This document shows, in pieces, positions 9,050-18,242 of a stretch of 64,000 nt of DNA (positions within the stretch are counted from its first letter, which is position 1; every line of letters starts with the position of its first letter). The stretch is from Micromonospora sp. NBC_00389. Lineage in GTDB: Bacteria; Actinomycetota; Actinomycetes; Mycobacteriales; Micromonosporaceae. The stretch is from the NCBI RefSeq assembly GCF_036059255.1, contig NZ_CP107947.1:5394001-5458000 (forward strand), written 5' to 3'. Below the pieces are notes generated by a model. It did not search any database. It was not told the origin of the DNA and worked only from the letters and a program-made list of their open reading frames with translations. A program made the position numbers and the translations under genes.

Positions 9050-10285
9050 ATGCGCCGGTGGCGGAGCGGCCGGGGGCGCGCGACGGCGCTGGCCGCCGGC
9101 CTGGCCGGGGCGGCCCGGGCCGGGACGCGGCTGGCCCGCCGGGTGCCGTCGCCCTGGCCCTACCTGCTCGGCCTCTTCCTCGGCGCGAAGCTGCTGCTCA
9201 CCCTGGTCGGATTGCTGGTCCTGCACGCCTGGGACGGCATCCCCGGCGCGCCGCCGCCGGACGAGGCGTTGATGTGGGCGCAGCAGCGGGACGTTTCCGG
9301 GCACCGGTGGATCTCCTTCTGGTTCGCCTGGGACGCGCTGCTCTACCTGCGGCTGAGCCAGCTGCCGCTGACCGGGCCGTGGGCGGACTTCGGCTTCCCG
9401 TTGCTCTACCCGTTCCTGGCCCGGCCGGTCGGCGCGCTGCTCGGCGGCGACAACGCGCTGGCCCTGCTGCTGATCAGCAACGTCGCGTTCCTGCTGGCCC
9501 TCTGGTACGGCTACCGGCTGGCCGAGCTGCTGCTCGGCGATCCGGACGCGGCTCGCCGGTTCACCCGGTACCTGGTGCTGCTGCCGACCGCGTTCCTGTT
9601 CCAGGCCGCGCTGACCGAGTCGCTCTTCGTCTGCCTCGCGCTGGCCTCGTTCTACTACGCGGAGCGGCGCCGCTGGCTGCTGGTCGGCGTGCTCGGCTAC
9701 TTCCTGGCGATGAGCCGGTCGGTCGGCCTGCTCGTCGCGCTGCCGCTGGCCCTGGTGCTGCTCCGCCAGCACGACTGGCGGCTCGGCCCGCGCGCCTTGC
9801 TCGGATACCTGCGGATCGGTTGGCCGCTGTTGCTGCTGCCCGCCGGCTGGTTCACCTTCATGGCGTTCTGTCGGTGGCGTGGTGGGGACTGGTTCGCCTA
9901 CCAGCACGCCCAGCAGGAAGGGTGGGGGATCGAGGTGCAGAACCCGGTGCCGGTGCTGTTGGGTGGGTTGGCCGGGGAGACGCGCGACGCCGCCCGGGTC
10001 TGGTTCGCCGTGGCCGTGCTGGCCGTGCTGGTCGCGGGGTTCCGCCGCCGGGAGCTGGCCTACCTGGTCTACGGCGTACTCATGGTGCTGGTGCCGCTGT
10101 CGATGGGCCCGCCGGTCTACAAGAGCCTGCTGCGCTACCTGCTCGCCGCGTTCCCGGTGGCCCTGGTGCTGACCCGCTGGGCGCGCCGCGCCACCGTCGA
10201 CGTGTGGCTGACCGCGGCCCTCGCCCTGGTGCAGGGCGCGCTGTTCGTACTCTGGCTCAGCTACTGGACACACATGATCATCTGA
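9050..10285 (+). CDS. PIG-V-like integral membrane mannosyltransferase
   Basis: 411 residues with about ten hydrophobic helices starting near residue 35 ([20 protein letters not shown]). The extracytoplasmic loop [14 protein letters not shown] carries the acidic WD feature of GT-C mannosyltransferases related to eukaryotic PIG-V, which use lipid-linked sugars. ATG 9050 is preferred: upstream in-frame codons from 8888 encode an Arg-rich stretch unlike a membrane protein start. It is divergent from the FAD enzyme and probably works on a cell-surface glycan. Confidence 0.75.
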   Translation: MRRWRSGRGRATALAAGLAGAARAGTRLARRVPSPWPYLLGLFLGAKLLLTLVGLLVLHAWDGIPGAPPPDEALMWAQQRDVSGHRWISFWFAWDALLYLRLSQLPLTGPWADFGFPLLYPFLARPVGALLGGDNALALLLISNVAFLLALWYGYRLAELLLGDPDAARRFTRYLVLLPTAFLFQAALTESLFVCLALASFYYAERRRWLLVGVLGYFLAMSRSVGLLVALPLALVLLRQHDWRLGPRALLGYLRIGWPLLLLPAGWFTFMAFCRWRGGDWFAYQHAQQEGWGIEVQNPVPVLLGGLAGETRDAARVWFAVAVLAVLVAGFRRRELAYLVYGVLMVLVPLSMGPPVYKSLLRYLLAAFPVALVLTRWARRATVDVWLTAALALVQGALFVLWLSYWTHMII

Positions 10286-10364
10286 GCGGGCCTCCGGCCT
10301 GCCGGGCCCACCGGGCCTGTGGGAGCCTGCTACCCGACGTCGGCCCGTACCCCGTGGAGGTTCC

Positions 10365-10937
10365 ATGTTCGCCCTTCCGCTGACCGAGGAGGTCGAGCTG
10401 CGCCCGCTCGACCCGTGGCGGGCCGAGGAGTTCCTCGCCCACCTGGACCGGGCCCGGGAACACATCCAGCCCTGGGTGTCGCCGTCGTTCGTCGCCACCG
10501 ACCTGCCCTCGGCCCGGGCGGTGCTCCAGCGGTACGCCGACCGCTGGGCCACCGACTCTGGTGGCATCTGGGGGCTGTGGTGGCGCGGCACGCTGGTCGG
10601 CGGGGTGATGTTCGTGTCGTTCGACGTGGCGCTGGGCGTCTGCGAGGTGGGCTGTTGGGTGGAGCCGGCGGCGCAGGGGCGCGGCATGGTCGCACCGGCG
10701 ATCCGCCGAATCGTCGACTGGGCCGTACGCGAGCGCGGCATCCAGCGGGTGGAGTGGCGCACCAACGCCGAGAACGCCCGCAGCATCGCGCTCGCCCGCC
10801 GGCTCGGCCTGCGCCACGACGGCACTCTCCGCCAGGTGTACCCGCGCCCGAACGGGCGGATCGACCTTGAGGTCTGGTCGGTGCTGGCCGACGAGTGGCT
10901 GGCCGGGCCGGCCGCCGGGCAGCCCACCGTCCACTGA
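10365..10937 (+). CDS. GNAT-family N-acetyltransferase (RimJ/RimL type)
   Basis: 190 residues. It matches acetyltransferases that modify ribosomal-protein N-termini or small amines: an N-terminal LRPLDPWRAEEFLAHLDRAR block, the acetyl-CoA pyrophosphate-binding stretch EPAAQGRGMVAPAIRRIVDW (Q/RxxGxG/A type) and the C-terminal NARSIALARRLGLRHDGTLR. GTGGAGG lies 5-10 bases before the ATG. The substrate is not predictable. Confidence 0.85.
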   Translation: MFALPLTEEVELRPLDPWRAEEFLAHLDRAREHIQPWVSPSFVATDLPSARAVLQRYADRWATDSGGIWGLWWRGTLVGGVMFVSFDVALGVCEVGCWVEPAAQGRGMVAPAIRRIVDWAVRERGIQRVEWRTNAENARSIALARRLGLRHDGTLRQVYPRPNGRIDLEVWSVLADEWLAGPAAGQPTVH

Positions 10938-10978
10938 CGACGGCGGATTCTGTCGTACCCGGGCGGCACCATGCATCC

Positions 10979-11392
10979 ATGGCCGTCCCCGCGCTCACCC
11001 CGCACCCCGACCCGCCGCGCTCCGTGCCGCTGCGCGAGGCGCGCACCCGGTTCAGTCAGCTTGTCGCGCTGGCCGAGCTGACCGACGCGGTCACCGTCGT
11101 CACCCGCGACGGCGATCCCCGTCCGATCGCCGCCATCGTCCCGGCCGCCGCCGCCCGCAGCGGTGCGCAGGCCCGCGCCGACGCCGACCGGCTCGCCACG
11201 GTCACCGCCGGCTGGGCCCGTCGGCTCGACGAGCAGCACCGGCGCAGCAGTCAGCGGCACGCCGCCGAGTTGGGTGCCGTCCGCGCGGCGCTGGCCGAGG
11301 CGTGGGCTGAGCTGGACCGGCGCGTCATCCCCGGCAGCGACCCGGCGCTGGCCCGGCTGCGCGCCGCGCACAACGACCTGCTTGCCGGCTGA
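10979..11392 (+). CDS. Phd/YefM-type antitoxin, apparently without a toxin
   Basis: 137 residues. Residues 14-52 (VPLREARTRFSQLVALAEL, then VTVVTRDGDPRPIAAIVP) match the prevent-host-death DNA-binding domain. The remaining about 85 residues are helical, Ala/Arg-rich and longer than the usual toxin-neutralising tail. No toxin frame lies downstream: the next gene is the convergent modC. It may be a solitary regulator. ATG 10979 is chosen because the family domain begins just after it. Confidence 0.72.
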   Translation: MAVPALTPHPDPPRSVPLREARTRFSQLVALAELTDAVTVVTRDGDPRPIAAIVPAAAARSGAQARADADRLATVTAGWARRLDEQHRRSSQRHAAELGAVRAALAEAWAELDRRVIPGSDPALARLRAAHNDLLAG

Positions 11393-11446
11393 GTCGCTGT
11401 AGGCCGGCCGCCCGCACGCCGACCCTGCTCGCGCCGGGGGCCGGGG

Positions 11447-12514
11447 TCAGCCGTTGGCCGGGTAGGCGTGCGTCTCGGTCGCCTTGACCGCCACCCAGAC
11501 GCGCTGCCCGGGGATCAGCCGCAGCTGGGCGGCGGCGGCCGGGGTGACGTCCGCGGCCACGCCGATCGGTCCGTCCAGCTGCACCCGCACGTTGTCGCCG
11601 TGCCGCTGGACGCCGGCGACGGTGCCCGCCCAGGTGTTGCGCGGGCTGCCCTCCGGCCGGGACGGGTGCAGGGCCACCGCCGCCGGGCGGAACGCGACGA
11701 ACGCCTCGCCGTCCAGCCGGTCGGCGACGGTGAGGGACAGGTCCGGCGCGACCCGTACCCCGTGCCCCTCGGCTCGGCCCCGGTAGAGGTTCAGCCCGAC
11801 CAGCCGGGCCACGTAGTCCGTGCGGGGGCGGGCGGTCACGCTCGGGCCGTCGCCCTCCTGCACCACCCGCCCACCCTCCACGATGACGAGTCGGTCGGCC
11901 AGCGCCAACGCGTCCAGCGGGTCGTGGGTGACCAGCACCGTCGCCCCGGGGTGCGCGGACAGGTGGCGGTGCAGCTCCGCGCGGGTGTCCAACCGGGTGC
12001 GGGCGTCCAGCGCGGCGAGCGGCTCGTCCAGGAGCAGCAATGACGGCTCGACGGCCAGTGCCCGGGCCAGCGCCACCCGCTGCGCCTGCCCGCCGGAGAG
12101 CTGTCGGGGCCGGCGGTGCGCCTGGCCGGCCAGCCCCACCCGGCCGAGCCAGTCCCGGGCCGTGGCCCGCGCCGCCCGCCGGTCGACGCCGTGCCGGCGC
12201 GGGCCGAATGCCACGTTGTCCAGGGCACTCAGGTGCGGAAAGAGCAGATAGTCCTGGAAGACCACGCCGATCGGCCGACGTTCGGTGGGCACCCAGCCCC
12301 GGCTTGCCGGCCGGTCCAGGTCGAGGCCGTCGAGGGTGACGTGCCCGGCGGTGAGCGGCTGCAGCCCGGCCAGCGCGCGCAGCGCGGTGGTCTTGCCGGC
12401 GCCGTTCGGCCCGAGCAACGCGACCACCTCGCCGGGCGCGACCCGCAACGGCACGTCAAGCCGGAAGGCGTCCCGGTTGACGACGAGCCGGGCGTCGAGC
12501 AGCGGCGCGGTCAT
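11447..12514 (-). CDS. modC: molybdate ABC transporter ATP-binding protein ModC
   Basis: 355 residues. The cytoplasmic ATPase that powers molybdate uptake. Walker A GPNGAGKTT (35-43), signature LSGGQAQRVALARAL, Walker B LLLLDEPLAALD, and a C-terminal TOBE/Mop-like domain (about 290-350) that is expected to sense oxyanion. ATG 12514 overlaps the modB stop (ATGA), implying translational coupling. The identity rests on the ModA and Mop-regulator neighbours. Confidence 0.9.
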   Translation of the reverse strand: MTAPLLDARLVVNRDAFRLDVPLRVAPGEVVALLGPNGAGKTTALRALAGLQPLTAGHVTLDGLDLDRPASRGWVPTERRPIGVVFQDYLLFPHLSALDNVAFGPRRHGVDRRAARATARDWLGRVGLAGQAHRRPRQLSGGQAQRVALARALAVEPSLLLLDEPLAALDARTRLDTRAELHRHLSAHPGATVLVTHDPLDALALADRLVIVEGGRVVQEGDGPSVTARPRTDYVARLVGLNLYRGRAEGHGVRVAPDLSLTVADRLDGEAFVAFRPAAVALHPSRPEGSPRNTWAGTVAGVQRHGDNVRVQLDGPIGVAADVTPAAAAQLRLIPGQRVWVAVKATETHAYPANG

Positions 12515-13326
12515 GGGCCGGTGATCCAGCGGTCCCGTAGCGCGGCCAGGATGCCCACCGAGACGATGAGCAGCACCAGGCTGAGCACCATCGCGGATTC
12601 CAGGTCGGTCTCCAGGGCCAGGTAGACGGCGAGCGGCATGGTCTGCGTCCGGCCCGGATAGTTGCCGGCGAAGGTGATGGTGGCGCCGAACTCGCCGAGC
12701 GCCCGGGCCCAGCAGAGCACCGCGCCGGCGGCCAGCCCCGGTGCCACCAGGGGCAGCGTGACGTGGGTGAAGGTGGTCCACCGGCCGGCGCCCAGCGTCG
12801 CGGCGGCCTCCTCGTACCGGTTGTCGGTGGCCCGCAGCGCACCCTCCACGGCGATCACCAGGAACGGCATGGCGACGAACGCCTCGGCCAGCACCACGCC
12901 CGCGGTGGTGAAGGGCAGGGTGATGCCGAACGTGGCGTCGAGCCAGCCGCCGAGCATCCCCCGACGGCCGAAGACCAGCAGCAGTGCCACCCCTCCGACC
13001 ACCGGCGGCAGCACCAGCGGCACGGTGACCAGGGCGCGGACCAGCCGCCGGCCGGGGAACTCGACCCGGGCCAGCAGCCAGGCCAGCGGCACGCCGAGCA
13101 GCAGGCAGAGCACGGTGGCGAGGGTGGCGGTCTGCACCGACAGTCGCAGCGCGGTCAGCGCTCCCGGCTCGGTGAGCCGCTGCGGCAGCGTCGTCCACGG
13201 CGCCCGGACGACCAGCCCGGCCAGCGGCAGGACGAGGAAGAGCAGCCCCAACCCGGCGGGGATCAGCAGCGCCGCCGGCACCCGACCCCGCCGACGGGGC
13301 GCGGCGGCGTCGAGGACCCGGCTCAC
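12511..13326 (-). CDS. modB: molybdate ABC transporter permease ModB
   Basis: 271 residues, about six membrane helices. The cytoplasmic EAA loop that docks ModC is visible as EEAAATLGAGRWTTFTHVTL, followed by the LPLVAPGL helix and the ALGEFGATITFAGN block typical of ModB/CysT permeases. Start and stop overlap modA and modC by four bases each. Confidence 0.92.
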   Translation of the reverse strand: MSRVLDAAAPRRRGRVPAALLIPAGLGLLFLVLPLAGLVVRAPWTTLPQRLTEPGALTALRLSVQTATLATVLCLLLGVPLAWLLARVEFPGRRLVRALVTVPLVLPPVVGGVALLLVFGRRGMLGGWLDATFGITLPFTTAGVVLAEAFVAMPFLVIAVEGALRATDNRYEEAAATLGAGRWTTFTHVTLPLVAPGLAAGAVLCWARALGEFGATITFAGNYPGRTQTMPLAVYLALETDLESAMVLSLVLLIVSVGILAALRDRWITGP

Positions 13327-14111
13327 GGAGCCTGGAACCCGGCCTCGGCGAGAACCGCCTGCGCTGGTGCCGAGCGGACGTACGCGACGAAGGCCCGCGC
13401 GCCGGCCGGGTTCGGCGCCTCCTTCAGCGCCACGATCGGGTAGTCGTTGACCGCCCGCGCCGACTCGGGAAACTCCACGCCGGTCACGTCGGCGGCCGCC
13501 GCCCGCGCGTCGCTGCGGTAGACCAGGGCCGCGTCGACCTCGCCGAGCTTCACCTTGGCCAGCGCGCCCTTGACGTCCTGCTCCAGGGTGACCGGCGTCA
13601 GCGCGACGCCGGCCGCGTCCAGCGCGGTCCGGGCCGCCGCGCCGCAGGGCACCTGTTCGGCGCAGAGCGCCACCTTCACCCCTGGCCGGATCAGGTCGGC
13701 GAGCCCGGTCACCCCCTTCGGGTTGCCCCGGGGCACCGCGATCACCAGTTGATTGCGGGCGAACGTGCTCGGTGTGCCGTCGGCGTTGCCGGCCTTGGTC
13801 ACCGTGGTCATGTTCGTCGGCGCGGCCGAGGCGAACACGTCCGCCGGCGCCCCCTGGTTGATCTGGTTGGCCAGGGCCGAGCTGCCCGCGAAGTTGAAGG
13901 TGACCGAGCTGCCCGGGTTGGCGGCCTCGAAGTCACTGCCGATGCGGGTGAACGACTCGGTCAGCGAGGCGGCGGCGAACACCGTCACCGTGCCGGTGAC
14001 CCGGCCGTCCGCGGCGCCACCCGGGGCCTCGTCCCCGGCGCAGCCGGAAACCGCCAGCCCGGCCACCGCCACCATGGCCACCAGCGCGGCGCGCACTCCC
14101 TGCCTGCTCAT
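13323..14111 (-). CDS. modA: molybdate-binding lipoprotein ModA
   Basis: 262 residues. A lipoprotein signal ends in VSGC (lipidated Cys24). The periplasmic-binding fold shows VFAAASLTESFTRIG, FNFAGSSALANQINQGAPAD and VYRSDARAA, the oxyanion-binding pattern of ModA. Captures molybdate (or tungstate) at the cell surface for ModBC. Coupled by ATGA overlap to the regulator upstream and to modB downstream. Confidence 0.93.
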   Translation of the reverse strand: MSRQGVRAALVAMVAVAGLAVSGCAGDEAPGGAADGRVTGTVTVFAAASLTESFTRIGSDFEAANPGSSVTFNFAGSSALANQINQGAPADVFASAAPTNMTTVTKAGNADGTPSTFARNQLVIAVPRGNPKGVTGLADLIRPGVKVALCAEQVPCGAAARTALDAAGVALTPVTLEQDVKGALAKVKLGEVDAALVYRSDARAAAADVTGVEFPESARAVNDYPIVALKEAPNPAGARAFVAYVRSAPAQAVLAEAGFQAP

Positions 14112-14539
14112 CCGCCGGTCCTTCCCCTGGTCGGGGCGGCGGGTGCGGCCCGTTCCACCACCACCGTGGTCGACTTGATCACTGCGACGGCCACCGACCC
14201 GACCCGCAGGTCGAGCTCGTCGACCGCTTCCCGGCTCATCAGCGACACGATCCGGAACGGGCCGGCCTGGATGTCGACCTGGGCCATCACGGTGTCCTTG
14301 CGGACGTCGACGACGATGCCGCGCAGCCGGTTGCGAGCCGAGGACAGCTCCGCGCCCGCGTCCGGGTCGGCCGCCTGGGCGCGGGCGAAACCGGCCAGGT
14401 CGACGCCGTCGATGACCCGGTGGCCGTGCGCGTCCCGCCCGGCGGGCAGTCGCCCGGCGTCCACCCAGCGGCGGATCGTGTCGGCGCTGACGCCGAGCAG
14501 GTCGGCCGCCTCGCCGATCCGAAACATCGTCACGGCCAC
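14108..14539 (-). CDS. MerR-like HTH plus Mop-domain molybdate regulator
   Basis: 143 residues. An excisionase/MerR-type helix-turn-helix (residues 6-50: IGEAADLLGVSADTIRRWVD) is joined to a single Mop/TOBE domain (about 68-130: NRLRGIVVDVRKDTVMAQVD and VSLMSREAVDELDL) that binds molybdate. First gene of the mod operon, so it is probably a local molybdate-responsive regulator that replaces ModE. GTG 14539 is assigned; ATG 14527 is an alternative. The upstream region holds competing inverted repeats. Confidence 0.85.
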   Translation of the reverse strand: MAVTMFRIGEAADLLGVSADTIRRWVDAGRLPAGRDAHGHRVIDGVDLAGFARAQAADPDAGAELSSARNRLRGIVVDVRKDTVMAQVDIQAGPFRIVSLMSREAVDELDLRVGSVAVAVIKSTTVVVERAAPAAPTRGRTGG

Positions 14540-14550
14540 ACCCTAGCGCC

Positions 14551-14632
14551 CGCATCTGCGAGTGCGAAAGGGCCTGGAAGGCAGCTTTCACGTACCCCGA
14601 GGGCTCTTTCAGGCCGCAGATGCGGCCCTCGG
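14551..14632 (-). promoter_or_regulatory. mod operon leader with competing inverted repeats
   Basis: Three mutually exclusive pairings are visible upstream of the Mop regulator: CGCATCTGCG (14551-14560) with CGCAGATGCG (14615-14624); GGCCGC (14612-14617) with GCGGCC (14622-14627); and CCGAGGGC (14597-14604) with GCCCTCGG (14625-14632). They overlap, as in an attenuator or riboswitch, but could equally be operator sites or a dispersed repeat. No known molybdenum-cofactor riboswitch consensus was recognised. Confidence 0.4.
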
Positions 14633-14745
14633 TGACCGCCCCGGAAGTCGTTCTTCCTGGTGTCCGGATCAGCCCAGTTGCAGGGAAGGTGCTGCCTGCG
14701 GCCGCCTCGACGCGGCCCTTTCCCTGGCGTTGCGGATCTCGGGCA

Positions 14746-14779
14746 CGGCCCCACCCGCGCACGGCCGGGGGTGGGGCCG
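14746..14779 (-). terminator. hairpin terminator after SCO5389-family gene
   Basis: An 11-bp perfect stem (14746-14756 with 14769-14779) and 12-base loop, about 18 bases beyond the stop of the minus-strand gene at 14797. There is no T-run. Confidence 0.65.
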
Positions 14780-14796
14780 GCTCATCCCGGGGAGGT

Positions 14797-15189
14797 TCAG
14801 CAGTTGCGCAGCTCGGGCGACTGGTTGAGCAGTTGACCGCGCGGTGAGACGAAGCGGCGGTAGGCCGGCCCGTCCACCGTGTCGGGGCGGAAGGCCGCCA
14901 CGCGGTGGCAGTTCTGGAAGGCGAGGCGAACCCCGAAGTGCCGCTCCAGGCCGGCCCGGATCGCGTCGCTCGCCAACGCCCGGAGCAGTTGCCCCCGGTC
15001 GGCGTCGGTCGGGGGCGGGATGGCGTTGTCGGCGCGGTCGGACCCGCTGGACTCCAGTTCGGCGACCACCCGGCTGACGGTGGCCCAGGCGTACGGCAGT
15101 GAGTCGCGGACGCAGGCGATGAAGGCGTCGTCATCGACAGGGCCACGTTCGGCGGCGTCGAGCAGGGCGGGCGGGACGGTCAGCGACAT
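14797..15189 (-). CDS. SCO5389-family protein
   Basis: 130 residues. It closely resembles the actinobacterial SCO5389 family: MSLTVPPALLDAAERG, IACVRDSLPYAWATVSRVVAEL, GQLLRALASDAIRAGLERHFG, LAFQNCHRVAAF and the C-terminal LLNQSPELRNC are its hallmark blocks. Function is unknown; the family is soluble, single-domain and specific to actinobacteria as far as I recall. GGAGGAGAACC lies before the ATG. A palindrome sits 20-40 bases upstream. Confidence 0.85.
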   Translation of the reverse strand: MSLTVPPALLDAAERGPVDDDAFIACVRDSLPYAWATVSRVVAELESSGSDRADNAIPPPTDADRGQLLRALASDAIRAGLERHFGVRLAFQNCHRVAAFRPDTVDGPAYRRFVSPRGQLLNQSPELRNC

Positions 15190-15208
15190 GGTTCTCCTCC
15201 AAGTCGAT

Positions 15209-15227
15209 AACGAAAGCCGTTGTCGTT
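15209..15227. promoter_or_regulatory. short palindrome upstream of SCO5389-family gene
   Basis: AACGA (15209-15213) and TCGTT (15223-15227) form an inverted repeat 20-38 bases upstream of the minus-strand start, in the position of a repressor site. The regulator is unknown. Confidence 0.35.
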
Positions 15228-15326
15228 AACGGCGCGAACTGAGCACACCACGTCCTCCGGACGACGTCAACGATGTCCGCGCGCGGCGTACCGCCGTTTT
15301 GCGGTCTCCGGGCGGTCAGGCGGCGG

Positions 15327-15818
15327 TCAGGCCCGGCGGGGGTGGCCCTTGAGGTGCCGGCCCAGTTCGCGGGCGATCTCCCGGTTGGCGTCCCGCTCGG
15401 CCAGCGTCTGCCGCTTGTCGTAGGTGCGCTTGCCCTTGGCCAGGGCCAGCTCGACCTTGGCCCAGCCGTTGTCGAAGTACATCGACAGCGGGACCAGGGT
15501 CACCCCGCCCTCGCGGACCTTTTCCAGGATCCGGTCGATCTCGGACCGGCGCAGCAGCAGCTTGCGGTTGCGCCGGGGGGCGTGGTTGGTCCACGTGCCG
15601 TAGGCGTACTCGGCGATGTGCAGGCCGTACAGCATGAGCTCGCCGTCGCGCTCGTGGGCGAACGCGTCCACCAGCGACGCCCGCCCCTCGCGCAGCGACT
15701 TCACCTCGGTGCCGACCAGCACGATCCCCGCCTCGTACGTCCGGAGCACGGTGTAGTCGTGCCGGGCCTTCTTGTTCGAGGCGATCAGCCGGCGTTCGGG
15801 CTGCTGGGACGGAGTCAC
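15327..15818 (-). CDS. smpB: SsrA-binding protein SmpB
   Basis: 163 residues. Binds tmRNA and delivers it to stalled ribosomes for trans-translation. The beta-barrel core is visible: [49 protein letters not shown] and the C-terminal [20 protein letters not shown], followed by a basic tail. No ssrA gene was found in the flanks. The gene lies just downstream of the membrane hydrolase on the same strand. Confidence 0.95.
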   Translation of the reverse strand: MTPSQQPERRLIASNKKARHDYTVLRTYEAGIVLVGTEVKSLREGRASLVDAFAHERDGELMLYGLHIAEYAYGTWTNHAPRRNRKLLLRRSEIDRILEKVREGGVTLVPLSMYFDNGWAKVELALAKGKRTYDKRQTLAERDANREIARELGRHLKGHPRRA

Positions 15819-15843
15819 CCGGCGACGATATCCGGCCGGCGGC

Positions 15844-18081
15844 TCAGGGGCTCAGCCGCCGGTCCGCGCGCAGCCGCTCAATCAGGTCCCGCTCCGCCGC
15901 CACGAACGACTCCTCCGACTCGCACGGCCAGTGGCCCAGGATCGGCGGTGGCACGCTGTCGTACGGCGGCGGCACCACGCCGTGTGGGTCGGCCCGCCGG
16001 GTGTCCACCGCCGCCATCGGCCCGGTCAGCGTCTCGTGGTCTCCGGGTCGGTGCCGGGCGAAGATCCAGCCACCGAGCGGGTCGGTGTCCCGCCACAGGT
16101 TCCTCCATCGCCAGCCGACGCGCTCGCCGATCTCCCGCAGCACCTCGTCGTTGACGTACGCGGGGAACAGCCGCGCGTACACCCGTTGCAGCGGCGACCC
16201 GTAGGTCAGCAGGGCGACCCGGTCGGTGACCCGGGGTGGCAGTTGCAGCACCGTGGCGGCGAGCAGCACCGACCCGTGGCTGTGCCCGGCCAGCAACACC
16301 CTCTCGCCCTGCTCGACCAGGTAGGTGATCCGCCGGGTCAGCTCCGGCACGGCCCGCTCGGCGTAGCAGGGCGGAGCGAAGGGGTGCGCGGCCCGGGGCC
16401 AGAAGGTGCCGAGATCCCACAGCACGCCCACGTACCGGCGGAACTGCGCCGTCCGGTACGCGAAGATGCCGCCGATCACCAACCCGAGCACGATCGCGGC
16501 GATCGCGTAGCTGCCCATCCCGATCAGGAAGTTGACCAGGTCGGCGGGCACACCGACGTAGCGCTGGATCACGTCGCCGGGATAGAGCTGGAGCAGGCCG
16601 AGCACGCTGGTGGCCAGGCCGAGCGCGGCCAGTCCCGCGTAGACCGTGGTGAGCGGTTCCAGCCGTTCGGTGAACCGGGCCCGGGCCACCGTCCGCTCGA
16701 CCTGCCGCAGCCGGTCCGCCGCCTCCGGCGGCGCGTGCGGGAAGTCGGCGGCCACGATCGCCCTCGCGGCCCGCCACCGCCCAGGCCGGGTCAGCACCGT
16801 GACCACGCCGGCAACCAGCAGCGCGGTCAGCACCGCGATGAAAAACCCGAAGATCGCCCACTTGTACGCCAGTGGCGGGCTGGTGGCCAGCCCGTCAGCG
16901 GTGTCCCCGTCGCGGTCCAGCAGATCCGACACCCGGTAGACCAGCTCGGCGGAGAACGCCACGGCGAGGCCCGCGGCCACCGTGACGAAGACCGGCGCGC
17001 CCAGCGCCCGCAGCGGTGAGCTGCCCGGCGACCCGCCCCGCCGCCAGATCACCAGCGCGGCGAGTACGACCAGTAGCGCGGTCTGGCTGGCGAACAGCCA
17101 GGCCACGGTGGCGCCGTACCCGGGCAGCTCGCGGCTCTGCGGCCACGGCTGCGGACTACTGATGGTGTGCACGATCACCAGGATGGTCAGCCCGCAGGTG
17201 ATCGTGCGCAGCCCGCGGGTGAGCCCGTCGACCCGGGCGGCCGGGCGGGGTCGGTCGATGCTCTGCACCACGGTGAGCAGGACCAGGCAGGCGAGCAGCA
17301 CCGCCCCGGTGGCCACCAGCAGCAGCAGCAAATCCCACGAGGCACCCTGACTGGCCCGGGCGGCCAGCAGGCTGCCGTCCAGGGTGGCGAACGCGGCGGC
17401 GACGTGCACCGAGCGCAGCCGGCCCACCAGCGGTGCGCCGTCCCACTGGCCGACCGCACTCAACTGGGTCTCGGAGGCTGCGGGCTCCCGGGTCCGAAAC
17501 GCGTCGAACGAGTGGCCGGGGCGCGCGCCCAGCCACCAGACGAGCCCGATGGCGGCGACCGGCACCAGCGCCAGCACGCCCAGGCGCATTCCGGGCGAAC
17601 GCCCGCCGAGCCAGGACAGCCAGCTCCGCTCGGCCAGGCAGGACGAGGTGCCCATGCAGCGCCAGGCGACCAGGTCCAGCGCCACCCCGACGATGGACAG
17701 CACGTAGAGCATGGTGAGGGTGAGCGCGAGCACCCGGCACAGCGCGACGATGCCGTGCTTCGAGGCGCGGCTCGCCGGGCGCATCCAGAGCGCCACGTTG
17801 CAGAGCATGAACGGCAGCAGGAACACCAGCGACAGCGTCCGCACGGCCGTGCCGGACGGCAGGTCACTCCACCGGTACGCCTCCAGCGTCATTCCGCCCG
17901 TCCCGGTTTCGTCCGGGTAGCCCGGGCGTGGGCGGTAGAACCCGCCGCTGCGGTCCCCGGCGACCTGATGGACGTGCGGCCGGTCCAGCACCTGGTCCGC
18001 CCCGGCACCGGAGACGCCGTGCACCCGCAGCTCCACGATGCGGCCCGACGTCGTCGGTCCGGTCGGCGACGCGTCCGCCAT
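15844..18081 (-). CDS. integral membrane protein with alpha/beta-hydrolase motifs
   Basis: 745 residues. The cytosolic N-terminus has [18 protein letters not shown], where HG resembles an oxyanion-hole motif. About nine hydrophobic helices follow (for example [37 protein letters not shown]). Near residue 630 is [18 protein letters not shown], the GxSxG nucleophile elbow of a serine hydrolase, so the fold seems split around or interrupted by a membrane region. Likely a membrane lipase/esterase; substrate unknown. Divergent from the receiver-flavoprotein gene. Confidence 0.65.
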   Translation of the reverse strand: MADASPTGPTTSGRIVELRVHGVSGAGADQVLDRPHVHQVAGDRSGGFYRPRPGYPDETGTGGMTLEAYRWSDLPSGTAVRTLSLVFLLPFMLCNVALWMRPASRASKHGIVALCRVLALTLTMLYVLSIVGVALDLVAWRCMGTSSCLAERSWLSWLGGRSPGMRLGVLALVPVAAIGLVWWLGARPGHSFDAFRTREPAASETQLSAVGQWDGAPLVGRLRSVHVAAAFATLDGSLLAARASQGASWDLLLLLVATGAVLLACLVLLTVVQSIDRPRPAARVDGLTRGLRTITCGLTILVIVHTISSPQPWPQSRELPGYGATVAWLFASQTALLVVLAALVIWRRGGSPGSSPLRALGAPVFVTVAAGLAVAFSAELVYRVSDLLDRDGDTADGLATSPPLAYKWAIFGFFIAVLTALLVAGVVTVLTRPGRWRAARAIVAADFPHAPPEAADRLRQVERTVARARFTERLEPLTTVYAGLAALGLATSVLGLLQLYPGDVIQRYVGVPADLVNFLIGMGSYAIAAIVLGLVIGGIFAYRTAQFRRYVGVLWDLGTFWPRAAHPFAPPCYAERAVPELTRRITYLVEQGERVLLAGHSHGSVLLAATVLQLPPRVTDRVALLTYGSPLQRVYARLFPAYVNDEVLREIGERVGWRWRNLWRDTDPLGGWIFARHRPGDHETLTGPMAAVDTRRADPHGVVPPPYDSVPPPILGHWPCESEESFVAAERDLIERLRADRRLSP

Positions 18082-18242
18082 AGGCCCCCCGAGGTGTGCG
18101 CGGCAGCTGGGCGGGTGGTCGGCGTGCGGCCACCCGCGCGGCGACCCGGCTTACCCGTCCCGGCCCCGGCCAAGCGTGCTTCGGCGGCCGGACCGACCCC
18201 GGCCGGTGCGGCGTACCCCGGTCAGGTGGTTTCATGGGCGCC

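Noticed and set aside
8948..11371. 807-codon open frame on the minus strand
   Set aside because: Gln/Arg/Pro-rich antisense of the mannosyltransferase, GNAT and Phd genes; no family match.
12511..13198. Upstream extension of modC to 13198
   Set aside because: The extra residues are the shifted frame of modB; ModC begins at 12514 with a normal ABC ATPase N-terminus.
14551..14632. Known molybdenum-cofactor riboswitch upstream of the mod operon
   Set aside because: Inverted repeats exist, but I could not match the conserved Moco RNA core; kept only as an undefined structured leader.
15190..15326. ssrA (tmRNA) next to smpB
   Set aside because: No tRNA-Ala-like acceptor ends or tag-like reading frame seen in the flanks of smpB.
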